Notes: generated by a model not told the origin, from the letters alone. 35,192 bases of DNA from Reyranella sp. (GCA_022844015.1 JALHMO010000069.1:1-35192); one strand, 5' to 3'; counted from the stretch's first letter, positions 15,393 through 23,214 are shown. A program made the numbers and translations.

Positions 15393-17743
15393 TGGACTTC
15401 TTCCGGCGCTTCACCTTCCTGTTCTGCACGCCGACCTTCGAGCCCGAGGATCTGGAGGGCCATCGGCTCGACCAGATCACCGTCGCCATCAAGACCATGG
15501 GCTTCCAGGTGGTGCACGCGCGGCGCATCGAGGACGCCGAGATCGCGGTCCAGACCGACGCGGCGATCGGCTGCATGGTGGTCGACTGGGGCAAGAAGGG
15601 ACTCGAGGGCAAGACCGCCGCCCTGATCAACCTGATGCGCCGGCGCGGCCTCGAGATGCCGATCGTCATCCTGGTGCGCCGCAAGCGCCTGGAGGACATC
15701 CCGGTCGAGGTGCTGGACTACATCGACGGCTACATCTTCCTCGCCGAGGAGACGCCGGAGTTCATCGCCCGGAACCTGGTGAGCCGGCTGAAGCAGTACG
15801 CCGAGACGCTGAAGACGCCGTTCTTCGGCGCCCTGGTCGACTATGCCGAGGAGGGCAACCAGCTGTGGACCTGCCCCGGCCACAATGGCGGCATCTTCTA
15901 CAACCGCAGCCCGATCGGCCGCATCTTCGTCGAGCATCTCGGCGAGGCGATCTTCCGCGACGATCTCGACAACTCGGTGCTCGAGCTCGGCGACCTGCTG
16001 GTCCACGAAGGCCCGGCATTGCGCGCCCAGCAGGAGGCCGCGGCGATCTTCGGCGCGGAGAAGACCTACTTCGTGCTGAACGGCACCTCGTCGTCCAACA
16101 AGATCGTGCTGTCTGCCCTGGTCGCCGAGGGTGACCTGGTGCTGTTCGACCGCAACAACCACAAGGCGGCGCATCACGGCGCGCTGTTCCTGGGCCAGGG
16201 CATCCCGATCTATCTCGAGACCGACCGCAACGCCCACGGCCTGATCGGCCCGATCTTCAACGAGGCGTTCGACGAGGCGCGGCTGCGCGAGAAGATCCGC
16301 TGCCATCCGCTTGTCGCCGACCAGGATGCCTGGCGGCGCGAGCGGCCGTTCCGCGTCGCCGTGGTCGAGCAATGCACCTACGACGGCACCATCCTCGACG
16401 CCCGCCTGGTCGTCGAGCGGATCGGCCATCTCTGCGACTACATCCTGTTCGACGAGGCGTGGGCGGGCTTCATGAAGTTCCACCCGATCTATGCCGGCCG
16501 CTTCGCCATGGGCCTGGGCGATCTCGGCCCGGACCAGCCGGGCATCATCGCCACCCAGTCGACCCACAAGCAGCTGGCGAGCTTCTCGCAGGCCTCGCAG
16601 ATCCATTTCAAGGACCGCCACATCGAGGGCCAGCGCCGCCGGGTCGAGCACCGGCGCTTCAACGAGTTCTTCATGCTGCACGCCTCGACCTCGCCGTTCT
16701 ATCCGCTGTTCGCCTCGCTCGATGTCGGGGCGCAGATGATGAAGGGCCGCTCCGGCGAGGTGCTGTGGGACGACACGATCCGGCTCGGCATCGAGCTGCG
16801 CAAGAAGGTACGCGCGATCGGCCGCGAGTTCCGCGAGCGCGAAAGCGACCCGGCGCGCCGCTGGTTCTTCGACGCCTTCGTGCCCGACCGCGTCAGCGTT
16901 CCCGGTCGCGACGGCGGCGCTGCGCAGGAGACGGCATGGGAGGACGTCCCGACCGACGAGCTGGCCGCCAAGGCACGCTACTGGGAGCTGGCACCGGGTG
17001 CCGCCTGGCACGGCTTCGTGCACGTCGCGCCCGGTTACGCCATCACCGACCCCAACAAGCTCATCCTGCTGACGCCGGGCTTCGAGCCCGGCGGAGCCTA
17101 TGCCGATCACGGCATCCCGGCGCCCGTCGTGGCACAGTACCTGCGGGAGAACCAGGTCGTGCCCGAGAAGAACGACCTCAACTCGCTGCTGTTCCTGCTG
17201 ACACCGGGCGTCGAATCGAGCAAGGCGGGCACGCTGCTCAGCACGCTCGTCGCCTTCAAGAAGCTGTACGACGACAATGCCCGCCTCGACGACGTGATCG
17301 GCGAGTTCGTGCGCCGTCGCCCGGCGCGCTACGCGGGCCGGCGGCTGCGCGATCTGTGCGACGAGATGCACGCCTTCTTCCGCGACAGCGGCGTGAGCGC
17401 CCTGCAGCGTGCGCAGTTCCGGCCGGAGCATCTGCCGACGCCGGCGATGCCGCCGCATCGCGCGGTGCGCGAGCTGGTGCGCAACAATGTCGACTACGTG
17501 CCCATCGATCAGGCGCAGGGGCGCATCGCCGCGACCCTGTTCGTGGTCTACCCGCCCGGCATCGCCAGCATCGTTCCCGGCGAGCGCCTCGACGAGCGCG
17601 CCAGGCCGATGCTCGACTATCTCGCGATGTTCGAGCGGAGCGCCAACCTGTTTCCAGGCTTCGACGTCGAGATCCAGGGCGTCTATCGCGAGACCGCACC
17701 GGACGGCGCGGTCCGCCTCCACACCTACGTGGTGCGGGAGTAG
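15392..17743 (+). CDS. Orn/Lys/Arg decarboxylase (PLP, fold type I)
   Basis: A large inducible-type basic amino-acid decarboxylase that makes a polyamine or agmatine with proton consumption. The 783 residues match the family of about 720-780. Residues 1-130 form the flavodoxin-like wing domain. The PLP domain has CPGHNGGIFYNRSPIGR, DRNNHKAAHHGAL, the Asp-containing YILFDEAWAGFMKFHP, and the Schiff-base lysine K393 in ATQSTHKQLASFSQASQIH. KDRHIEGQ and MLHASTSPFYPLFASLDV are closer to my recollection of E. coli SpeF/SpeC than AdiA, favouring ornithine, but lysine or arginine remain possible. Its ATG overlaps the ppk2 stop (TGATG), so both come from one mRNA. No antiporter gene follows, unlike the speF-potE or adi-type acid-resistance pairs. 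Confidence 0.9.
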   Translation: MDFFRRFTFLFCTPTFEPEDLEGHRLDQITVAIKTMGFQVVHARRIEDAEIAVQTDAAIGCMVVDWGKKGLEGKTAALINLMRRRGLEMPIVILVRRKRLEDIPVEVLDYIDGYIFLAEETPEFIARNLVSRLKQYAETLKTPFFGALVDYAEEGNQLWTCPGHNGGIFYNRSPIGRIFVEHLGEAIFRDDLDNSVLELGDLLVHEGPALRAQQEAAAIFGAEKTYFVLNGTSSSNKIVLSALVAEGDLVLFDRNNHKAAHHGALFLGQGIPIYLETDRNAHGLIGPIFNEAFDEARLREKIRCHPLVADQDAWRRERPFRVAVVEQCTYDGTILDARLVVERIGHLCDYILFDEAWAGFMKFHPIYAGRFAMGLGDLGPDQPGIIATQSTHKQLASFSQASQIHFKDRHIEGQRRRVEHRRFNEFFMLHASTSPFYPLFASLDVGAQMMKGRSGEVLWDDTIRLGIELRKKVRAIGREFRERESDPARRWFFDAFVPDRVSVPGRDGGAAQETAWEDVPTDELAAKARYWELAPGAAWHGFVHVAPGYAITDPNKLILLTPGFEPGGAYADHGIPAPVVAQYLRENQVVPEKNDLNSLLFLLTPGVESSKAGTLLSTLVAFKKLYDDNARLDDVIGEFVRRRPARYAGRRLRDLCDEMHAFFRDSGVSALQRAQFRPEHLPTPAMPPHRAVRELVRNNVDYVPIDQAQGRIAATLFVVYPPGIASIVPGERLDERARPMLDYLAMFERSANLFPGFDVEIQGVYRETAPDGAVRLHTYVVRE

Positions 17744-17765
17744 CTGGAGCGGGCTTGCCTCAAAG

Positions 17766-17888
17766 CCTCACCCTGAGGAGCGGCCCAAAGGGCCGCGTCT
17801 CGAAGGGTGGGCAACAAGGAGCACTCTAGCCCACCCTTCGAGACGCGGCCTGCGGCCGCTCCTCAGGGTGAGGTCACATTTTGGTAAG
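17766..17888. repeat. Hairpin repeat, tandem copy 1 (CCTCACCCTGAGG core)
   Basis: Left arm CCTCACCCTGAGGAGCGGCC, AAAGGGCCGCGTCTCGAAGG, GTGGGC; right arm GCCCACCCTTCGAGACGCGG, CCTGCGGCCGCTCCTCAGGG, TGAGG. The arms are almost fully complementary, about 45 bp each, followed by TCACATTTTGGTAAG. It begins 23 bp after the decarboxylase stop and probably also acts as its terminator or mRNA-end structure. Confidence 0.8.
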
Positions 17889-18007
17889 CCTCACCCTGAG
17901 GAGCGGCCCAAAGGGCTGCGTCTCGAAGGGTGGGCAACAAAGGGCACTCTAGCCACCCTTCGAGACGCGGCCTGCGTCCGCTCCTCAGGGTGAGGTCACA
18001 TTTTGGT
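17889..18007. repeat. Hairpin repeat, tandem copy 2
   Basis: A direct duplicate of the preceding unit with a period of 123 bp and only a handful of differences (for example CTGCG for CCGCG and TGCGTCC for TGCGGCC). It also ends TCACATTTTGGT. The stop of the convergent GNAT gene lies 31 bp beyond, so the pair fills nearly all of the 294-bp gap. Confidence 0.8.
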
Positions 18008-18037
18008 GCTTCAGCCAAAGAGGACTACGCCCTAGAC

Positions 18038-18640
18038 CTAGACGCCGGTGTGCGAGGTCCCCCGCGCGTCGGGCGGCTCGGCCGCGCCCGGCCCCAGGGC
18101 GCGCTGCATCAGCAGGCTGTCGGTCCAGCGGCCGAACTTGTAGCCGACGCCCTCGAGCAGGCCGACCCGCCGGAAGCCGAATGCCTCGTGCAGGTTCTGC
18201 GACGGCACGTTCTCGGCATCGACGTAGGCGAACATCTGGCGGAAGCCGGCCCCCGTGCAGGCCTCGATCAGCGCCGGCAGCAGCATGCGTCCGATGCCGG
18301 AATGCAGCTGGTCCTGGCGCACGTAGATCGAATGCTTCACGGCATAGCGATAGGCCGGCCGCTTGCGGAACGGAACGGCATAGGCGTAGCCCACCACCTC
18401 GCCGCTCCGCTCCGCCACAAGGTGCGGCAGGCGGCGGCGCAGCATGTTCTTGCGCCGGCGCTTGATGTCGTCGTCCTGCAGCGGCTCGGGCGCCGTCGGC
18501 TCGAGCCCGAGATCTCCGACCCCGCGCCCGACGTGATGGGTGTAGATGGCCAGCATGGCCGGCACGTCGTTCTCGGTCGACGGCCGCACCACGATCTCGC
18601 GTGCCCGATCCGGCACCTGCCCGCTCGCCAGGGTACTCAC
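18038..18640 (-). CDS. GNAT N-acetyltransferase, phosphinothricin acetyltransferase-like
   Basis: A 200-residue acetyl-CoA-dependent N-acetyltransferase. The core reads IVVRPSTENDVPAMLAIYTH (strand 1/helix 1), GEVVGYAYAVPFRKRPAYRY, SIYVRQDQLHSGIGRMLLPA (the acetyl-CoA pyrophosphate loop) and NLHEAFGFRRVG. The end VGYKFGRWTDSLLMQR is characteristic of the phosphinothricin/methionine-sulfoximine acetyltransferase subgroup. The start is GTG 18640, with GGAAGGAG seven bases upstream; the frame stays open to 18682 without a better site. Substrate is inferred only from subgroup. It is convergent with the decarboxylase and is preceded by a 463-bp repeat-bearing gap. Confidence 0.9.
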   Translation of the reverse strand: MSTLASGQVPDRAREIVVRPSTENDVPAMLAIYTHHVGRGVGDLGLEPTAPEPLQDDDIKRRRKNMLRRRLPHLVAERSGEVVGYAYAVPFRKRPAYRYAVKHSIYVRQDQLHSGIGRMLLPALIEACTGAGFRQMFAYVDAENVPSQNLHEAFGFRRVGLLEGVGYKFGRWTDSLLMQRALGPGAAEPPDARGTSHTGV

Positions 18641-18802
18641 GCCGCTTCTCCTTCCACCGACCTCGATCAAGCATGGGTGCATGACGGTTTCGTGTCATGC
18701 TCGTCGTGTCTTCATTGACGGATCTTGCGCACCCGCGAGGGGCACGCAAACTGTCATTCGTCGCTGACGCGCCGGATGAGCACTCCCTGGAGTGGCGCGC
18801 TC

Positions 18803-19066
18803 ATAGACGCCAACTTACAAGGAGTCCTCACCCTGAGGAGCAGCCTGCAGGGCCGCGTCTCGATTCGGGCGAAGTGACCTTCGCCCTTTGGTCGGCAACA
18901 CGACGAGTGCTGCGACACACGTGTTTCCGCAACTTCGTGTGCTGCCAATGCTTCGAGACGATCGCCACGCGACCTCCTCAGGATGAGGATTCTGTTGGGT
19001 CTTCGACCAAAACTCAGACCTCCTGACATTCTCATGTCAGGAGGTCTGAATTTAGCGCCCATGAAC
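18803..19066. mobile_element. Putative MITE-like element with 9-bp flanking direct repeat
   Basis: The left end ATAGACGCCAACTTACAAGG then AGTCCTCACCCTGAGG resembles the left end of the element at 29574. The right end, read inverted, is CATGGGCGCTAAATTCAGAC. The core has CTGCAGGGCCGCGTCTCGA on the left and CTTCGAGACGATCGCCACG then CGACCTCCTCAGGATGAGG on the right. GGCGCGCTC lies immediately outside both ends (18794-18802 and 19067-19075), as expected of a target-site duplication. It has no coding capacity. Confidence 0.6.
19014..19049 (-). terminator. Perfect 16-bp-stem hairpin downstream of the reductase gene
   Basis: TCAGACCTCCTGACAT and ATGTCAGGAGGTCTGA are exact complements around the loop TCTC. 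Read on the minus strand the hairpin is followed by GTTTTGG, a short T-tract, so it suits termination of the reductase transcript, whose stop is 55 bp upstream. It lies inside the right part of the MITE-like element, which may therefore carry its own terminator. Confidence 0.6.
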
Positions 19067-19103
19067 GGCGCGCTCCGGGCGGGGAGACTCGAGTGCCGTC
19101 GCC

Positions 19104-19964
19104 TCAATCCAGCACCTTGGGTCGCCGATACAGCGGGAAGCCGTTGAACGGCCTGGACCGGTCGTGGTCCGGCACCTCGTAGAAGCTCGACTTGGCGTTG
19201 TTGTGCAGCCCGCCATCGACACGCAGCGCGATGCCGGTGACGTAAGCGGCGGCCTCGCTCAGCAGGTAGACGATGGCGCCGGCGATTTCCGATTCCGTGC
19301 CGTGGCGTTTCAACGGGATGCGGCCCCGGACGTTGCGCAACACGTCGTGGGCCCGCTCGGGATAGCGGTCGAGGCCCGACGAGGCGATGAAGCCCGGCAG
19401 GACGGCGTTCACCCGCACCCCCGAATGGGCCCATTCGACCGAGGCCGTGTAAGTGAAGTTGGTCTGGCCGGCGCGCGCCGCCCCGTTGTGGCCCATGCCG
19501 GGCATGCCGAGTTCCCAGTCGGCGCCGACATTGACGATCGCGCCGCCATGGTCGCGCATCCAGCGACGATAGACCTCCTTCGACATCAGGAAGGTCGCCG
19601 TCATGTTGTTGGCGACGACGGCATTCCAGCCGTTGAGCGAGATGTCCTCGAGCCGGGCCGGGAACTGGCCGCCGGCATTGTTGACCAGCCCGTCGATGCG
19701 GCCCGCCCAGGCGAGCACGCCGTCGACGGCGTCCCGAACCTGCTCCTCGTGCCTCAGGTCGGCCGCGAAGGTGAAGGTGTCCGGAGCGTCGAGCTCGCGC
19801 TTGACCTGCTCGAGCTTCTCGGCCGTGCGGCCGATCAGCGCGAGGCGCGCGCCGAGCGACCTGAGCTCGTGCGCGGTGCAGCGGCCGAGGCCGGAGCCGC
19901 CGCCTGTGACGATGATGGTCTGACCGGCGAACAGGCCGGGCCGGAAGACGGAATGGTATTGCAT
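19104..19964 (-). CDS. SDR-family oxidoreductase, trans-2-enoyl-CoA reductase (PECR)-like
   Basis: A 286-residue short-chain dehydrogenase. TGGGSGLG (20-27) is the NADP(H) glycine motif, followed by DGLVNNAGGQFP and GGAIVNVGADW. The active-site helix reads GHNGAARAGQTNFTYTASVE, lacking the standard YxxxK but close to the GAARAG segment of peroxisomal trans-2-enoyl-CoA reductase and 2,4-dienoyl-CoA reductase. The C-terminus SFYEVPDHD also matches that group by memory. It therefore probably reduces an unsaturated fatty acyl-CoA. The ATG at 19964 has GAAGG upstream; the frame runs on to 20060 without a better start. The permease gene 106 bp upstream is on the same strand, but a long hairpin lies between them. 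Confidence 0.85.
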   Translation of the reverse strand: MQYHSVFRPGLFAGQTIIVTGGGSGLGRCTAHELRSLGARLALIGRTAEKLEQVKRELDAPDTFTFAADLRHEEQVRDAVDGVLAWAGRIDGLVNNAGGQFPARLEDISLNGWNAVVANNMTATFLMSKEVYRRWMRDHGGAIVNVGADWELGMPGMGHNGAARAGQTNFTYTASVEWAHSGVRVNAVLPGFIASSGLDRYPERAHDVLRNVRGRIPLKRHGTESEIAGAIVYLLSEAAAYVTGIALRVDGGLHNNAKSSFYEVPDHDRSRPFNGFPLYRRPKVLD

Positions 19965-19987
19965 GAGGGCCTTCACTGCCGGGGGCA

Positions 19988-20048
19988 CGCCACTCCGATG
20001 GCGCTCTTCCTGTCGATCCCGCATCCCCTGAGCGCCATCGGAGTGGCG
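19988..20048. repeat. 18-bp perfect inverted repeat between permease and reductase genes
   Basis: CGCCACTCCGATGGCGCT (19988-20005) and AGCGCCATCGGAGTGGCG (20031-20048) are exact complements across 25 bp. It starts 22 bp after the permease stop, so it may terminate or protect the 3' end of the transporter mRNA. GGAGTGGCGCGCTC at its right end recurs at 18789-18802, next to the MITE-like element. Confidence 0.65.
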
Positions 20049-20070
20049 CGCTCCCGGCAAGGACGACGGA

Positions 20071-20733
20071 TCACGTGCCGGATTGCGGCGTCCCGGCCGC
20101 TGGCGCCCGCACGGCGGCGCGGCTCAGGCGCTTCTGAATGAAGCTGATCAGCACGAATGCCAGTTGCAGCGGGATGCCGAACATCACGATGCCGATCGCG
20201 AACAGGACGAGCCGATCGTCGAGAGCCGGCAGCTTCTCGGCCTGGCGCAGGATCACGGTGACGCCTTCGGTGACACCGATCGCCGCACCGGCGCTCGACG
20301 ACATCACCAGCACGAAGAAGGCCCGCATGACGTTGGGCAGGAACAGCAGCGCCGCCAGCGTCGTCCCGCCGCGCAAATGGCGCAGGGCGTCGACCGCGGC
20401 ATCCGCCACGTAGGCGGCCGAGTAGGGTACCAGGGACAGCGCCACCGTCATGACGCCCGACAGCGCGAAGGGCATGCCGAACAGCTCGGCGTCGCGCGGA
20501 ATGGCGTTCAGCAGGAAGAACATGACGACAAAGGTCGGCGCCGCGCGCATCAGGGCGATGACGGAGGCAGCCAGGCCGCCCAACGCGCCGCCGACGAGCC
20601 GGCCGAACGCGAGCAACGCACCGAGCGCCAGGCCAACGACGATGGAGATGACGGCAATCTCGAAATTGACCGCCATGCCGGCGAGAAAGCTCGGCAGGAA
20701 GTCCGCTGGCAGTTTCTCGATCAGCGCCATCAT
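20071..20733 (-). CDS. ABC transporter permease, polar amino-acid (HisM/GltK) type
   Basis: A 220-residue inner-membrane permease. Hydrophobic segments include FLAGMAVNFEIAVISIVVGL, ALLAFGRLVGGALGGLAASV, FVVMFFLLNAIP, SGVMTVALSLVPYSAAYVAD and VLFAIGIVMFGIPLQLAFVL. The AAYVADAAVDAL-RHLRGG region sits where the EAA loop that docks the ATPase should be (usually GQ-x-EAA-x-ALG), but it reads RGGTTLAALLF here. Its ATG overlaps the stop of the fused binding-protein/permease gene (ATGA), so the two are translationally coupled. No ABC ATPase gene is found in the window. Confidence 0.85.
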   Translation of the reverse strand: MMALIEKLPADFLPSFLAGMAVNFEIAVISIVVGLALGALLAFGRLVGGALGGLAASVIALMRAAPTFVVMFFLLNAIPRDAELFGMPFALSGVMTVALSLVPYSAAYVADAAVDALRHLRGGTTLAALLFLPNVMRAFFVLVMSSSAGAAIGVTEGVTVILRQAEKLPALDDRLVLFAIGIVMFGIPLQLAFVLISFIQKRLSRAAVRAPAAGTPQSGT

Positions 20734-22466
20734 GCCGTCACCTTGCCGGCCTCGATCCGGGCCTGACGGTTCTCGAGGTAGATCCTGAGCTTGCCGCACA
20801 ACCACACGACGATGATCACCACGACGGTGTAGAACACCAGCAGCAGGCTGTAGGTCGTGGCCCGCCCGCTGGCGAAGGAGGTGATGTCGGTCAGGCTGCT
20901 GAGCAGCTCGGGAGCGCCGATGAAGCTCGCGATCGGGGTGCCCTTGGCCGCATTGATCAGGAAGGCTACGATCTGGGTCGCCGACCGTCCGAGCGCGCGG
21001 GCGAACAGCCCGCCGCCGCGCAGCACGCCGGGAGCCGTTCCGCGCGCCATTTCCGTGCCCTGCTCGGCGCGCAGGCTCCACACCGCCTCGGCGAGGGCCT
21101 GGCCTGCATTGCAGCCGTTGGCCAGGCCAAGCGCCGCGATCGCGGCGCCGAGCGCAACGGTGCCGGAGTACGGGAACATCCCGTGGGCGATCGCCGCGGC
21201 GATCACCAGGGTGAGCACGATCGGCGAGGATTGCAGGACCACGGTAACCGTGCGGGCCGGCCAGCGCACCAGGATGGTGCGCGCCGCCATGGCGGCACCG
21301 AACAGCACGGCGAGAACGAACGTCGCGATCAGCGCACCGGCGATCAGGATGAGCGAGTTCAGCACGCCTTCCTGGAACATCGACCACGCCGGGGCCGTCT
21401 TCAGCATCGGCAACGTCAGGTCGATTCCTGCCTCCTTCGCGGCCCAGCTCTCGACCGCCGTCACCTCCGGCGCGAACGAGGTCGGCTTCAACGCCGCGTC
21501 GAGCGGCGGCAGGATGCAGGACGGATTCGTCGAGCCGGTGTCGACATTGCATTCCGGCTTGCGCCATACCCTCTGCTGGACCTGCAGGAAGGCCGACTCG
21601 ACCCTGTGAAAGCGGGCGATGTCGATGAACAGGCCGTCGCGGTGGAAGACCTGGACGATCAGGTCGATCGCGCGAGCGAGCTGCTCGCTGCCCTGGCGCG
21701 CCACCGCCATGCCCCAGGGCACCTGGGCGAAGCCGAACTTGGGGAAAAAGGCCGCCGAGAAATCCGGTTCCTTGAAGTAGTTCGCGAAGAAGCTGTCGTC
21801 CTGCGCCGCCAGGCTGCAGGTGCCGTCCTTGAGACGATCCGGCAGGACGCCGGCCTCGTCGAACAGCATCAGGCGGGCACCCTGGGAGACGAGCTGGGCG
21901 TTCGAGCCGTTGCCGACGGTCACGCAGACCGTGCGGCCGGGCAGATCGGTCATGTTCGCCACGGGCAGATCGCGCCGGCCGACGACGACCGTTTCCGACT
22001 GGTAGTAGTGCGGACGGATGAATCGCACCTGGTTGTCGCGCTGGGTGTTGTGACCCATGGTGGCGATCACGAGATCGATGCGGTCCTCGGCCAGCAATGG
22101 AATGCGGGTCGCGGCGTTGACACGGACGAACTCTACCTGGACGCCGAGCATGCGGCCGATCGCCATCCCGACGTCGATCTCGTAGCCTTCGCGCTTGTCG
22201 CCGGTCCTGGTGCCGAACAGCGGATAGTAGTCGCGGACGCCGATCCTGATGCGCTTGGCGCACAGGATGCGGATCAGCCGATCGGCGTCCGCCTGCGCGC
22301 AGGTTCCGGGCATGCCCTCGCGCGCCGCGTCCAGCAGGCGCTCGAGCGCGGCGTCGGGAGAGCCTGCAACCTGGGCCTGCGCGCCGGACAGGACGAGGCC
22401 GATCGCGATCAGCGCACCCGCGACGGTGCCGACCAGCGCACGCACGAGGCAGCGGACCCGCGGCAC
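20730..22466 (-). CDS. Fused periplasmic amino-acid-binding protein and ABC permease
   Basis: A 578-residue protein with a signal sequence (LVGTVAGALIAIGLVLSGAQ), then a family-3 type solute-binding domain (about 60-330): IRIGVRDYYPLFGTRTGDKR, GYEIDVGMAIGRMLG, RIDLVIATMGHNTQRDNQV, DLPGRTVCVTVGNGSNAQLV. A permease domain follows (about 355-570): LILIAGALIATFVLAVLFGA and YSLLLVFYTVVVIIVVWLCG. The permease EAA loop region is poorly conserved (GTEMARGTAPGVL). Binding-protein/permease fusions of the GlnP type are known; here the fusion is followed by a second permease. The GTG at 22466 follows the methyltransferase stop by one base; a GTG at 22445 is the alternative, and neither has a strong Shine-Dalgarno site. 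Ligand unknown, probably a polar or cationic amino acid. Confidence 0.85.
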   Translation of the reverse strand: MPRVRCLVRALVGTVAGALIAIGLVLSGAQAQVAGSPDAALERLLDAAREGMPGTCAQADADRLIRILCAKRIRIGVRDYYPLFGTRTGDKREGYEIDVGMAIGRMLGVQVEFVRVNAATRIPLLAEDRIDLVIATMGHNTQRDNQVRFIRPHYYQSETVVVGRRDLPVANMTDLPGRTVCVTVGNGSNAQLVSQGARLMLFDEAGVLPDRLKDGTCSLAAQDDSFFANYFKEPDFSAAFFPKFGFAQVPWGMAVARQGSEQLARAIDLIVQVFHRDGLFIDIARFHRVESAFLQVQQRVWRKPECNVDTGSTNPSCILPPLDAALKPTSFAPEVTAVESWAAKEAGIDLTLPMLKTAPAWSMFQEGVLNSLILIAGALIATFVLAVLFGAAMAARTILVRWPARTVTVVLQSSPIVLTLVIAAAIAHGMFPYSGTVALGAAIAALGLANGCNAGQALAEAVWSLRAEQGTEMARGTAPGVLRGGGLFARALGRSATQIVAFLINAAKGTPIASFIGAPELLSSLTDITSFASGRATTYSLLLVFYTVVVIIVVWLCGKLRIYLENRQARIEAGKVTA

Positions 22467-22467
22467 G

Positions 22468-23178
22468 TCAGTCGACCGCGCCAGGCGCGCCGATCTCGAC
22501 GATGTGCACATCGCCGAAGGCATAAGGGCCATAGCGATGGATCGAACGGCCGTCCTCCGCCTCCAGGATGCGGCCGGTCATGCAGTCGAGCTTTTCGCCG
22601 GGAATATAGACCAGGGTCGTCAATGCCACCCGCAAGGCGAGCCCGTGACGCGCAACCATGTCGCGCGACCGATCGAGGCTCACGAAGGCGTTGTGGGTGA
22701 TGATGGCGCGCCCCCGTGGCTCGAGGTGTCGGCCCAGGCCGTCGAGAAAGGGGTCGAGCAGATACCGGCCATCGGGGCCGCCGGCGCTCCACGATGGCAA
22801 GCGACCCGGCACGTGATTGCTCGCCATCGGGAAGTGCGGAAGGTTGGCCACGATCAGGTCGAAGCGCCGACCGAGCACCGGCTCCCACAGGTCGCCATGG
22901 TGGAACTCCGCCACTCGGCCATGACCGAGCTGGTGCAGCAGCAACCTCCCCGAGGTCACGGCATCCTGCTCTATGTCGATGCCGCAGACCGATGCCGCAC
23001 CCAGGGCGGCGACGGCAGCCAGCACGACTCCGCTTCCCGAGCCGATCTCCAGGACCGACGCGCCACGCACCGATTCCGCCTCGGCCTGGATGACCTGGAT
23101 GAGCGCGGCGGTGTACTCGCTCGGTCGCAGGACGGACAGCGACTCGCGCGCACCCGGCAACAGCCTAGCGTTGGGCAC
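22468..23178 (-). CDS. Class I SAM-dependent methyltransferase (HemK/PrmB-like small domain)
   Basis: The 236-residue protein has motif I VLEIGSGSGVVLAAVAALG, the acidic loop CGIDIEQDAV, and a motif IV equivalent DLIVANLPHFP in place of the usual N-P-P-Y/F. That motif places it near the amino- or heteroatom-methylating HemK, RsmC or TrmN6-type proteins. The N-terminus LLPGARESLSVLRPSEYTAA is reminiscent of substrate-recognition segments in that group. The GTG at 23178 has GAGGG upstream. It lies 36 bp after the cyclase stop and one base before the transporter gene start, so co-expression with both is likely. The substrate cannot be named. Confidence 0.82.
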   Translation of the reverse strand: MPNARLLPGARESLSVLRPSEYTAALIQVIQAEAESVRGASVLEIGSGSGVVLAAVAALGAASVCGIDIEQDAVTSGRLLLHQLGHGRVAEFHHGDLWEPVLGRRFDLIVANLPHFPMASNHVPGRLPSWSAGGPDGRYLLDPFLDGLGRHLEPRGRAIITHNAFVSLDRSRDMVARHGLALRVALTTLVYIPGEKLDCMTGRILEAEDGRSIHRYGPYAFGDVHIVEIGAPGAVD

Positions 23179-23214
23179 GGCGACCCTCGTTCTCCATGGT
23201 GGATGACGGGGCCG

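Larger units (their letters stand above)
18641..19103. other. Gap between the reductase and GNAT genes, mostly a mobile-like repeat
   Basis: The 463-bp gap holds the 264-bp inverted-repeat element at 18803-19066 with a 9-bp direct repeat on both sides, and inside it a perfect 16-bp-stem hairpin (19014-19049). The remaining 150 bp or so next to the GNAT start probably carry that gene's promoter. No gene is supported. Confidence 0.6.

Noticed and set aside
15341..17722. A 793-codon minus-strand frame opposite the decarboxylase
   Set aside because: It is a shadow frame; the plus strand encodes a complete PLP enzyme over the same stretch.
17766..18007. A CRISPR-like array
   Set aside because: Only two units, each a long palindrome with no spacers of regular size, and no cas genes nearby.
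20071..22263. A 730-residue protein including the second permease
   Set aside because: The extension is an out-of-frame reading of the fusion gene; the ATGA overlap at 20730-20733 gives a standard permease start.
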